The translations under genes and the position numbers were made by a program. Shown piece by piece: positions 37,875-46,309 of a DNA stretch of 64,000 bases (position 1 is the first letter of the stretch; each line of letters begins with the position of its first letter). Under the pieces are notes generated by a model, which searched no databases, was not told the DNA's origin, and worked only from the letters and a program-made list of their open reading frames with translations. This DNA is from Pseudorhodoplanes sp. (GTDB lineage: Bacteria; Pseudomonadota; Alphaproteobacteria; Rhizobiales; Xanthobacteraceae), in contig JALHOD010000005.1 of NCBI GenBank assembly GCA_022843165.1, forward strand, positions 1-64,000, given 5' to 3'.

Positions 37875-39126
37875 ACTCCACACGCTGATCCACGCATGGG
37901 ACCTGCTTGCGCACCGGTATCAAAAGGCGCCGCTCGCCGCTCCGTCCGGACAGGACTGGTCGACCTGGTTGCTGATCGGCGGTCGCGGGTCCGGCAAGAC
38001 CCGCGCCGGCGCGCAATGGGTGACGGCGCAGGCTTTGGGCATCGAACCTTTTGCGGATTGCAAGCACGGGTTTATCGCCCTTGTCGGGGAAACCGAACAC
38101 GATGCGCGCGAGGTGATGATCGAGGGCATCTCCGGACTGCTGAAGGTGAATCCGCATTGGGACACGCCAAGCTGGGTGGTCTCGCGCAGACGCTTTGAAT
38201 GGCCGAACGGCGCGGTGGCGCAGGCCTTTTCCGCCGAGGACCCGGACTCGCTGCGCGGGCCGCAATTCCACGCGGCCTGGCTGGACGAACTCGCCAAGTG
38301 GCGTCATGCCGAAGCAACCTTCGACATGCTGCAATTCGGACTGCGCCTTGGCGAGCGGCCGCGGCAGGTGATCACCACCACGCCGCGGCCGATCCCGCTT
38401 CTGAAACGGCTGATCGCCGACCCGGCGAGCGCGGTGACCCGCGCGAGCACGCACGCCAACGCGGCGTTCCTCGCGCCGGCCTTTGTCGACACCGTGCTGA
38501 AACGCTATCGGGGCACGCGGCTGGGGCGGCAGGAGATTCTGGGCGAGATCGTCGAGGACCGCCCCGACGCGCTGTGGTCGCGCGCCATGATCGAAGGGAG
38601 CAGAGTGGATGCCGCGCCGCCGTTGCAGAGAATCGTGGTGGCGGTCGATCCGCCGGCGTCCTCGGCCAAAGGGGCGGATGCCTGCGGGCTGGTCGCGGCC
38701 GGGCGGGCGGAGAACGGCATTATCTATGTGATCGCCGACGAGAGCGCGGGCGGGCTGTCGCCCGCCTTGTGGGCTTCGAAGGCGATCGCGCTGTGGCATC
38801 GCTTGCGTGCCGACGCGCTGGTGGTCGAGGTCAACCAGGGCGGCGAGATGGTGCGCGCGATCATCGCCGAGCAGGACCGCGCCGTGCCGGTGATCGCGGT
38901 GCATGCGAAGCGGGGAAAATGGCTGCGCGCCGAGCCGGTGGCGGCGCTCTACGAGCAGGGCCGGGTGAAGCACGCGGGCGCCTTTCCCGAACTGGAAGAC
39001 GAGATGTGCGATTTCGGGCTTGATGGTTTGTCATCGGGCCGCTCGCCCGACCGGCTGGATGCGATGGTCTGGGCGGTGGTGCATCTGGGGTTCGGCGGGA
39101 GCGGGCCGCGGATCAGGGTTCTGTGA
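37765..39126 (+). CDS. terL: Terminase large subunit (GTA gp2 type)
   Basis: WLLIGGRGSGKTRAGAQWV (Walker A), FHAAWLDELAKW (Walker B), nuclease region. Confidence 0.95.
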   Translation: MTFHAIMPSFDDHFFSIWTQFSPNEKAQYLARLNPRELHTLIHAWDLLAHRYQKAPLAAPSGQDWSTWLLIGGRGSGKTRAGAQWVTAQALGIEPFADCKHGFIALVGETEHDAREVMIEGISGLLKVNPHWDTPSWVVSRRRFEWPNGAVAQAFSAEDPDSLRGPQFHAAWLDELAKWRHAEATFDMLQFGLRLGERPRQVITTTPRPIPLLKRLIADPASAVTRASTHANAAFLAPAFVDTVLKRYRGTRLGRQEILGEIVEDRPDALWSRAMIEGSRVDAAPPLQRIVVAVDPPASSAKGADACGLVAAGRAENGIIYVIADESAGGLSPALWASKAIALWHRLRADALVVEVNQGGEMVRAIIAEQDRAVPVIAVHAKRGKWLRAEPVAALYEQGRVKHAGAFPELEDEMCDFGLDGLSSGRSPDRLDAMVWAVVHLGFGGSGPRIRVL

Positions 39127-39290
39127 AGTATGCAGCATACCCATTTTCTGTAGTAAGCATTTGAAATATAAAGTATTTATAAAAATATCGCCTTATGAAC
39201 CCTTATGAACCCTCATAGGTTGATGTCCGACCAAATGTATGTATAGTCATTGTATCTACAGCAGACCGGGATGGTTGGGAGGATGTAGAG

Positions 39291-39536
39291 ATGAACGCCA
39301 GATTTACCCAATGGGGCAACAGCCTAGCTGTCCGCATTCCGAAAGATATTGCCCGACAGCTTCATGCGTTCGATGGAAAACCAGCAGATTTAGAGGTTAG
39401 GGGTGGCTCTTTGGTTGTCACTCCACTCGAGGTTGTGCCAGTTTATGATATTAATGAGCTTATAGCTGGCATTACTCCAGAGAACCTCCATGCAGAAATC
39501 GACGCAGGCGGTCCAATCGGAAACGAGTTCTCGTAA
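39291..39536 (+). CDS. MazE/AbrB-type antitoxin
   Basis: MNARFTQWGNSLAVRIPKDIARQL. Confidence 0.9.
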   Translation: MNARFTQWGNSLAVRIPKDIARQLHAFDGKPADLEVRGGSLVVTPLEVVPVYDINELIAGITPENLHAEIDAGGPIGNEFS

Positions 39537-39876
39537 GGCCCCGGCGTGCCCCGAGAGGGGTGATTTCATATGGCTGGACTTCTTCCCCCAGATGGGAAGA
39601 GAGCAAGATCGACGGCGGTGCGCCATCGTCTTGTCTCCGCTTGCCTATAATTTGAAAACCAGCCTTTGCGTAGTTTGCCCCACCACTAACCAAAGCAAGG
39701 GGTACCCTTTCGAGGTTCAGTTGCCAGACGGGTTTCCTGTGAGCGGTGTCATTTTATCGGACCAGATAAAATGCCTCGACTGGAAAGCTCGCAGTTGGAA
39801 ATTCATTTGCACGGGTGACCAAGCAATTACCAATGATGTGCTTGCCAAGATTAAAGCGCTAATTGGGACGCCCTAA
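39490..39876 (+). CDS. MazF/PemK-type toxin
   Basis: CPERGDFIWLDFFPQMGREQDRRRCAIVLSPLAYN ... GVILSDQIKCLDWKAR. Confidence 0.92.
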   Translation: MQKSTQAVQSETSSRKAPACPERGDFIWLDFFPQMGREQDRRRCAIVLSPLAYNLKTSLCVVCPTTNQSKGYPFEVQLPDGFPVSGVILSDQIKCLDWKARSWKFICTGDQAITNDVLAKIKALIGTP

Positions 39877-39967
39877 ACCGATTCCCATGTATTGTCGATC
39901 AATGATGGACATTTGAGTCCGTAACACGGTTGCGGGCGTTATTTCCTTTAAAGTAAAGAGTTTGTCT

Positions 39968-40576
39968 ATGTCGAACACCACCCGCCGCGGATTCGTCGCC
40001 GGCGCTTCGCTCGCCGGCGCCGCCGCGCTCACCCCCGCCCACGCGCAAACGCCAGGACGCGACATGCATAACGGAATGACGTCGGAGGACGTGCGCAAAT
40101 TGCTCGACCTGACGCCCAACGCCACCTGCGGCTATGTGCGCGTGACCTATGTGGCGAAGAACGAGATCGCGGCGGGCGGCATGGCGCCGCCCTTCGCCGA
40201 CAGGCGCCCGGCGGGGTCGGGGCTTTACTTCATGGTGACGCCGGACGAGCCGGTGAAGCTGCACCGCATCAGGAACGACCAGTTCTATCACTACTACATG
40301 GGCGATCCGCTCGAGGTGGTGCTGCTGCGCGGGGAGGGCGAGCGCATCGTGATGGGGCCGGACCTGCGCGCCGGCCAGCATGTGCAGTTCCTGATTCCCG
40401 GCAACACCTTTCACACCGCGCGCGTGATCGGCACGCGAAAGTGGTTTCTCGGCGGCTCGACCGAATGGCCGGGCGTGTTGCCGGAGGATGTAGAACTCGG
40501 CAAGGCCGAGGAGCTGGCGGCAGGATTTCCGAAGATCGCCGGGCAGATCCGGACCTTCCCGCTGCCGGCGAAATAG
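39968..40576 (+). CDS. DUF985-type cupin with Tat-like signal
   Basis: NTTRRGFVAGASLAGAAAL signal; LYFMVTPDEPVKLHRIRNDQFYHYYMGDPLEVVLL. Confidence 0.8.
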   Translation: MSNTTRRGFVAGASLAGAAALTPAHAQTPGRDMHNGMTSEDVRKLLDLTPNATCGYVRVTYVAKNEIAAGGMAPPFADRRPAGSGLYFMVTPDEPVKLHRIRNDQFYHYYMGDPLEVVLLRGEGERIVMGPDLRAGQHVQFLIPGNTFHTARVIGTRKWFLGGSTEWPGVLPEDVELGKAEELAAGFPKIAGQIRTFPLPAK

Positions 40577-40653
40577 CCGCGATTTTTGGCCGGAACCTGG
40601 CCGCAGGTTTTGCATTGTCCCGGTGGAGATAACGCGGACCTGAGGAGGCCAAC

Positions 40654-40728
40654 ATGCCGGTCATTCTTTGGCTGCTGGGCGTGCCGCTCAGCCTGATCAT
40701 CGTGCTGGCTTTGCTCGGCGTGTTCTGA
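40654..40728 (+). CDS. 24-aa hydrophobic micropeptide
   Basis: MPVILWLLGVPLSLIIVLALLGVF with AGGAGG RBS; similar to 14780..14854. Confidence 0.6.
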   Translation: MPVILWLLGVPLSLIIVLALLGVF

Positions 40729-40920
40729 CGCCGCGCCGCAAGCCAATCGGAAGAGGGCCCGCCGCAAGGCGGGCTTTTTTCGTTCGTGGATGACAAACGC
40801 TTTGTGAGCAGGCCGGAGGCCGCGAATCTTCGGCGGACACGATAACAGGAAAATAATCCCAATTATCTAGTTGACACCACAAACCAATGATGTAGTGTCT
40901 GACCATCGTTTTGAGGATTG

Positions 40921-41874
40921 ATGGTCATGAACGCCTTTGCCGCCCCGCATTTCAGCAACGAAACCGCCGCCCGCGAACTGATCGAAAAGACCCGCTGGCC
41001 TGATGGCCCGGTCTGCCCGCATTGCGGCTCGATCAACAAGGCGTATGCCGTCACGGGCCGCGCGGGCCTCTACCGTTGCGCCGAACCCGAATGCCGCATG
41101 GATTTCAGCGTCACGGTCGGCACGGTCATGGAGCGGTCCAAGATCCCGCTGCACAAATGGATGATGGGCTTCTATCTCATGTGCGCCAGCAAGAAGGGCA
41201 TCAGCGCGCATCAGCTTCATCGCGCCCTAGGCATCACCTACCAGTCTGCTTGGTTCATGTGCCATCGTATCCGCGAGGCCATGCGCGACGGCGGCTTGGC
41301 TGGTCCGCTGGGCGGCTCTGGCAAGGTGGTGGAAGCCGACGAAACCTATTTCGGCCCTATCGCCAAGGACAAGATTCGCACCAAGACGACCAGCGGTCGC
41401 CCGTACACCAAGGGCGGGCGCACTGGCCCGTCGAACAAGCGTGCAATCGTTGCACTGGTTGAGCGTGGCGGCAATCTCCGCTCGTTCCATGTCGCGGTCG
41501 CCGACAAATCGAGCGTGCAGGCCATCGTTGCCGAGAACGTCGCCCGCGAGTCGCACCTGTTCACCGACGAAAGCAAACTCTATCACGGCGCGGACCATCA
41601 TTTCGCCTCGCATGAAACCGTGAAGCACAGCGCGAAGGAATATGTTCGCGGCGCCGTTCATACGAACACGATTGAGGGCGCGTTCTCGATCTTCAAGCGC
41701 GGCATGAAAGGTGTCTACCAGCATTGCGCCGAGAAACATCTGCACCGCTATCTGGCCGAATTTGACTTCCGCTATAACCATCGCGTCGGCTTGGGCCACA
41801 GCGACATTGACCGCACCTATGCCGCGATCCGCGGCACCACTGGCAAGCGGTTGACCTATAAGCAACCTCACTAA
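40921..41874 (+). CDS. IS1595-family transposase
   Basis: CPHCGSINKAY, KGISAHQLHRALGITYQSAWFMCHRIREAM, VEADETYFGPI, HSAKEYVRGAVHTNTIEGAFSIFKRGMKGVYQH. Confidence 0.94.
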   Translation: MVMNAFAAPHFSNETAARELIEKTRWPDGPVCPHCGSINKAYAVTGRAGLYRCAEPECRMDFSVTVGTVMERSKIPLHKWMMGFYLMCASKKGISAHQLHRALGITYQSAWFMCHRIREAMRDGGLAGPLGGSGKVVEADETYFGPIAKDKIRTKTTSGRPYTKGGRTGPSNKRAIVALVERGGNLRSFHVAVADKSSVQAIVAENVARESHLFTDESKLYHGADHHFASHETVKHSAKEYVRGAVHTNTIEGAFSIFKRGMKGVYQHCAEKHLHRYLAEFDFRYNHRVGLGHSDIDRTYAAIRGTTGKRLTYKQPH

Positions 41875-42005
41875 AGAGGTTTTCAAACATCAGGCGGGGC
41901 GCTTTAAGCGGTGGCGAAAGCGAAAAAAGCGCCTGTAAATCGCCAATTCTGCTAAAATGAATGCGCCGGGGTGCTTCCAACATCCCGGCGCAAACTTAAC
42001 CGCCG

Positions 42006-42596
42006 ATGCGGGGCGGTGCGATCATCGCGCCTCTCATATTGGAGCGACCGCGATTTGCGTCAAGCCCTGTGCGGCCATCGAGGATTGCTCCGATGGTCAA
42101 CATATTCGATGCGATTACCTCTCCGCTCAAGGCTGCTAGTGAGTCTGCGGAGAAATTGCTGGAGTTGGGCAGCGTCATCAAGCACGGGAATGAAATCCGG
42201 GAGATGCACCAACTTATCGTCGTAGGGCTTAAAGCCGCGCGCGACGCTGAGGTTGAGAAGCTGACGATGCAAGATGAGATAGACCGCCTTAAACGCGAGG
42301 TGGCTGATCTTAAAGCAAACAAGGCAAAGCTTGAGCGATACGAACTGAAGAGGTTGCCACCGGGAGTTTTCGTAATGGCGCTTAAAGAAAACGTGCAACC
42401 ACCCGAACCCGCGCATTACGCATGTGAGAATTGCTTCGGAAGCGGAGTGGTAAGGCGTTTGCACGGCACTGAACCACGCAACGGGGTTCAAAAGCTTACA
42501 TGCAATGGATGCGGGGCGGAGATTGAGACCGGACAATACACACCTCCAAAACCAGCGCGGCTAAACACCAGATACAATCCTTTCCAAAGACGTTAG
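42006..42596 (+). CDS. Zinc-ribbon passenger protein
   Basis: CENCFGSGVVRRLHGTEPRNGVQKLTCNGCGAEIETG. Confidence 0.6.
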   Translation: MRGGAIIAPLILERPRFASSPVRPSRIAPMVNIFDAITSPLKAASESAEKLLELGSVIKHGNEIREMHQLIVVGLKAARDAEVEKLTMQDEIDRLKREVADLKANKAKLERYELKRLPPGVFVMALKENVQPPEPAHYACENCFGSGVVRRLHGTEPRNGVQKLTCNGCGAEIETGQYTPPKPARLNTRYNPFQRR

Positions 42597-42629
42597 CAAC
42601 GCACGGGGCATGCACTAACCCACCAAACC

Positions 42630-42800
42630 TCAACCCTTATTTTTCAAGGGTTTCTTGCGTTCTGCCTGTTGCTTTGCCGCGCGCTTTTTCGGAACATCTT
42701 TGAGCGGCTTGGGCGGGGTGTTTACCGCGGCTTTGAGCGCGGCCGTGAAGCGCCGTTGTGCTTCCTTCTCGCTGTATTGATCGGCGTCATTCTTGCTCAT
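42630..42800 (-). CDS. Small basic passenger protein
   Basis: MSKNDADQYSEKEAQRRFTAALKAAVNTPPKPLKDVPKKRAAKQQAERKKPLKNKG; divergent from the HEPN-like ORF as in transposon A. Confidence 0.5.
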   Translation of the reverse strand: MSKNDADQYSEKEAQRRFTAALKAAVNTPPKPLKDVPKKRAAKQQAERKKPLKNKG

Positions 42801-42829
42801 AGCCGGCCCCTTTAGCCCCATGGATTTTG

Positions 42830-43471
42830 ATGGCAAAGAATAGCACGAAAAAGAAGCAACCGCGCGATACCTGGCCGGACCACAACAGGTTCACTAGTAA
42901 ACATTTCCGCCCCTACACCACTGCAATAGGTCAAGCCTCACTCGCCTGGAACGATCTGCATGAATCGCTCGGGGTCTTCTTTGCAGAAATCGTTTTTCAA
43001 GGATCTCTTCGCGCCAACGCGATTTGGCAGTCGCTGAATTCCGATAGAGCCAAAAGGGTTATGTTCGCCGCAGGCATCGATTCAATGCCGATGGCAGAAA
43101 TAGAACCCAGACTCAAAACAGAAATCATCTGGTTGCTCAATCAAATCAACGCCCTTGAAGAAACCCGCAATAACGTCATTCACGCTCCAATTCTCGATCA
43201 CGAGCATCCAATTTGGAGAGATGTAGCGCCTCACAAGAAAGGGGTCGCATCCTATGACTTCTACGGAAATGTGCGGGCCTCAAAACTGAGTGAGAAAGAC
43301 TTACTCAAGGAATACAGGCACTTTCGCGATGTCGCGATAGGTCTGCGGCGATATGCCGAGTATCTCAATTTTTGGGACAGCACGAAGCCATGGCCAGAAA
43401 GACCGAGACCGCCAAATCGCGGGCAGAAAAAGCAGCGCCAAGGTCGGCGCCGCCAACAGCCTCGTAAATAG
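42830..43471 (+). CDS. HEPN-like passenger protein (Rx4H motif)
   Basis: NALEETRNNVIHAPIL (R-x4-H); same relative position as 4882..5451 in transposon A. Confidence 0.5.
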   Translation: MAKNSTKKKQPRDTWPDHNRFTSKHFRPYTTAIGQASLAWNDLHESLGVFFAEIVFQGSLRANAIWQSLNSDRAKRVMFAAGIDSMPMAEIEPRLKTEIIWLLNQINALEETRNNVIHAPILDHEHPIWRDVAPHKKGVASYDFYGNVRASKLSEKDLLKEYRHFRDVAIGLRRYAEYLNFWDSTKPWPERPRPPNRGQKKQRQGRRRQQPRK

Positions 43472-43574
43472 CGGCCTCACCCTTCGCAATCATCCCATCT
43501 GTAATTTCAATTTCCTCAGTGGCTTCCGGCCTGTCACGCCCGAGCATACTAGATTTTGTCATTTGTGGTGTCAT
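43365..43574 (-). CDS. Small passenger protein (EEIEITDGMIAKGEAAI)
   Basis: Similar to 4764..4949 of transposon A; convergent overlap with HEPN-like ORF in both elements. Confidence 0.5.
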   Translation of the reverse strand: MTPQMTKSSMLGRDRPEATEEIEITDGMIAKGEAAIYEAVGGADLGAAFSARDLAVSVFLAMASCCPKN

Positions 43575-43585
43575 CCCTATAATTG

Positions 43586-43626
43586 GGAAAATAATCCTTG
43601 ACAGCGTGCGTCTGCTCCGATAGGGT
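43586..43626 (+). promoter_or_regulatory. Promoter copy C, upstream of portal gene
   Basis: GGAAAATAATCC-TTGACA(43598-43603)-N17-TAGGGT(43621-43626); leader palindrome GCGCCCCGGGGCGC at 43646-43659. Confidence 0.85.
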
Positions 43627-43739
43627 TTGCGCATCCTCCACATCTGCGCCCCGGGGCGCCACGCTTCAGACGCGCTTTGCGCAGGCCGCGCCGTTTCCTG
43701 GGCCGCCGCGGGATGCGCGCCTTGCGAAAGGGGACACCC

Positions 43740-44906
43740 ATGTTCGAACGGCTGACACGGTATTTTCGCGCGCCCGAGCAAAAGGCCTCGCGCGCGGCGG
43801 CTCTGGTGGCGCTGCAGAGCGCCGGCCGCGCGCGCTGGACGCCGCGCGACTATGTAGCGCTCGCCCGCGAAGGCTACATGAAGAACGCGATCGTGCACCG
43901 CGCGGTGCGGCTGGTGGCGGAGAATGTGGCGTCGGTCACATGGCTTCTCTTCGAGGGCGAGGCCGAGCGCGACACGCACCCGCTGCTCGATCTGCTGGCG
44001 CGGCCCAACCCGCGCCAGGACGGCGCGGCGTTTGTCGAGAGCGTGACCGCGCATCTGCTGCTTGCCGGCAACGCCTATATCGAGCATGTCGCGCTCGACG
44101 GCGCGGTGCGCGAGCTGCATGCGCTGCGGCCCGACCGCATGCGGCTTGTGCCGGGCGGCGACGGCTGGCCCGAGGCCTACGACTACAGCGTCGGCGGACG
44201 CACCTTGCGCTTCGCGCAAGATGCGCCGCTGCCGCCGATCCTGCACCTGACGCAATTCCATCCGCTCGACGATCATTACGGCCTGGCGGCGGCGGAGCCG
44301 GCGGCCATCGCCATCAACACCCATAATACGGCCGCAAGCTGGAACAAGGCCCTGCTCGACAATGCGGCGCGGCCTTCCGGCGCGCTGGTCTATGCCGGGC
44401 CGGACGCCGCGCGGCTCACCGACAGCCAGTTCGAGCGGCTGAAGAGCGAGCTCGACGGCAATTACCAGGGCGCGCGCAACGCCGGGCGGCCGATGCTGCT
44501 GGAGGGCGGGCTGGACTGGAAGCCGATGTCGCTGTCGCCGAAGGACATGGATTTTCTCGACGCCAAGCACAATGCCGCGCGCGAGATCGCGCTTTGCTTC
44601 GGCGTGCCGCCGATGCTGCTCGGCATTCCCGGCGACAACACCTATGCCAATTACCAGGAGGCGAACCGCGCGCTGTTTCGCGCGACCGTGCTGCCGCTGG
44701 CCGCGCGGCTCGGCGCCGCGCTGGCGCAATGGTTGTCGCCGGCCTTCGGCGCGGTGCGGCTCGCGGTCGACACCGACCGCATCGAGGCCTTGTCCTTCGA
44801 CCGCGCCGCCTTGTGGGAGCGCGTCAGCACAGCAACGTTCCTGACCGTGAACGAGAAGCGCGCGGCGGTGGGATACGCGCCGGTCGAGGGCGGGGACGTC
44901 TTTTAA
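43740..44906 (+). CDS. HK97-family phage portal protein (GTA gp3 type)
   Basis: MFERLTRYFRAPEQ ... NTAASWNKALLDNAARPSGALV ... FGVPPMLLGIPGDNTYANYQEANRALFR. Confidence 0.95.
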   Translation: MFERLTRYFRAPEQKASRAAALVALQSAGRARWTPRDYVALAREGYMKNAIVHRAVRLVAENVASVTWLLFEGEAERDTHPLLDLLARPNPRQDGAAFVESVTAHLLLAGNAYIEHVALDGAVRELHALRPDRMRLVPGGDGWPEAYDYSVGGRTLRFAQDAPLPPILHLTQFHPLDDHYGLAAAEPAAIAINTHNTAASWNKALLDNAARPSGALVYAGPDAARLTDSQFERLKSELDGNYQGARNAGRPMLLEGGLDWKPMSLSPKDMDFLDAKHNAAREIALCFGVPPMLLGIPGDNTYANYQEANRALFRATVLPLAARLGAALAQWLSPAFGAVRLAVDTDRIEALSFDRAALWERVSTATFLTVNEKRAAVGYAPVEGGDVF

Positions 44907-44971
44907 GTTGTCGCCCCGCAAAGGAAAAAGATGTGAGGCGCATTGCGTCTCGCAGGCAGAGATCACGCGAC

Positions 44972-45922
44972 ATGACCGACCTGCACGACGCCTGGCTGGC
45001 GAAACATCGCGCGCGCTGGCTGCGCCCGAATGCGCATCTTTACATGCGCCCCGACGCGCATCGTTTTGCACGGCCCGATGCGCAGCGCTTTCTGCGCCCG
45101 GACTGGAAACGCTATGGGCAGCCGGGATTCGATCCGCCGTTCGTTCACGCGCTGCTGGAAGGCAAGGCCAATTTCAACCCCGGCCAGCCGCGCGTGCCGG
45201 CCGGCAATCCCGATGGCGGACAATGGACGCGCGGCGAAGTAGGCAATGGCGGAACGGCCGATGGGGCAGGCGGAAATGATCAGGAGGGTCCGGAGGCGCG
45301 CGCACCGCTTCGAATCGTCATCCATCCGCGGGACGGCGTTCAGGACAGCGGACCGACCTGGGACGGGCCGACATTCGATTTCTCACCGCGCGATCTGCTG
45401 CCGTTCGATTTCTCGTTTTTCGAGCCGCCTCCCGAAATCCCCGAACGGCGGCCGCCGAGCACACGTCTCCGCAACCGCGTGGTCAAGAAGGTTGCCGGCT
45501 GGGCCGCACGGGCCGTTCTGCGGGCGCCGCTCGGCCCGGTCGGCGTCGTCGTCACCATCGCCGAAGCGGCGATGTGGCTGCACGAATCCTATCCCTATAT
45601 CCAAGCCTATCTGGACCCGCCGAAATCATTCGACGAACTGCAGAAGGCTGTGGCCGTCCGCAAGAAGGGATATGATGTCCATCACATCGTGGAGCAGGCC
45701 GCCGGAGACACGCTGGGTTTTCCCCGGCAGATGATCGACGGACCCGACAATCTTGTGCGCATTCCGACCTTGAAGCATTGGCAGATCACGGGGTGGTACA
45801 TGACGCACAACGAAGATTTCGGCGGCCTTACCCCGCGCGCCTATCTGGTTGGGAAAGACTGGAGTGAGCATGTCAGGGTCGGGAAGATAGCGCTTGCAAG
45901 GTTTGGAGTTATGAAACAATGA
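44972..45922 (+). CDS. Polymorphic toxin T1 (shared N-terminus, HH-type nuclease-like C-terminus)
   Basis: Octapeptide repeats RPNAHLYMRPDAHRFARPDAQRFLRPDWKRY; KANFNPGQPRVPAGNPDGGQWTR; C-terminal YDVHHIVEQ...DGPDNLVRIPTLKHWQITGWY. Confidence 0.7.
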   Translation: MTDLHDAWLAKHRARWLRPNAHLYMRPDAHRFARPDAQRFLRPDWKRYGQPGFDPPFVHALLEGKANFNPGQPRVPAGNPDGGQWTRGEVGNGGTADGAGGNDQEGPEARAPLRIVIHPRDGVQDSGPTWDGPTFDFSPRDLLPFDFSFFEPPPEIPERRPPSTRLRNRVVKKVAGWAARAVLRAPLGPVGVVVTIAEAAMWLHESYPYIQAYLDPPKSFDELQKAVAVRKKGYDVHHIVEQAAGDTLGFPRQMIDGPDNLVRIPTLKHWQITGWYMTHNEDFGGLTPRAYLVGKDWSEHVRVGKIALARFGVMKQ

Positions 45923-46290
45923 AGCCGTCGGTGCTCGTTCAAATGCCTGTTGAAGCGCTTGTCGATCGCTTCGCAGCACTTGCGATGGCCCAAGACGAGG
46001 CCATTCTTGACGACGATATAGCAGAGGTAAATCGTCTGTTCGCGAAGATTGAGACGGTCAAGACGGAGTTGAAAGTGCGGCCGGGTGATCAAAGGACGGC
46101 GTTGCTTCGGCTTTATGAACATCCGAATTTGCAGGTTCGACTGAAAGCCGCGAAGGCGACATTGGCTGTCGCTCCGGAACAGGCCCGCAAGATGCTCGAA
46201 GCGATCGCGAGCTCGCAGGAATATCCGCAGGCCGGAGATGCCGGCATGTGTCTGTGGACGCTCGATGAGGGCATTTTCAAGCCGGAGTGA
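45919..46290 (+). CDS. DUF2019-type putative immunity protein (to T1)
   Basis: ATGA overlap with T1; NLQVRLKAAKATLAVAPEQARKMLEAIASSQEYPQAGDAGMCL. Confidence 0.75.
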   Translation: MKPSVLVQMPVEALVDRFAALAMAQDEAILDDDIAEVNRLFAKIETVKTELKVRPGDQRTALLRLYEHPNLQVRLKAAKATLAVAPEQARKMLEAIASSQEYPQAGDAGMCLWTLDEGIFKPE

Positions 46291-46309
46291 GGTCAAAGGC
46301 GGCGCTGGA

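Larger units (their letters stand above)
40858..43587. mobile_element. IS1595-family transposon C (2730 bp) with passenger genes
   Basis: Ends CCCAATTATCTAGTTGACACCACAAA and (rev-comp right) CCCAATTATAGGGATGACACCACAAA; 8-bp duplication AAAATAAT at 40850-40857 and 43588-43595; contains IS1595-type transposase. Confidence 0.92.
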
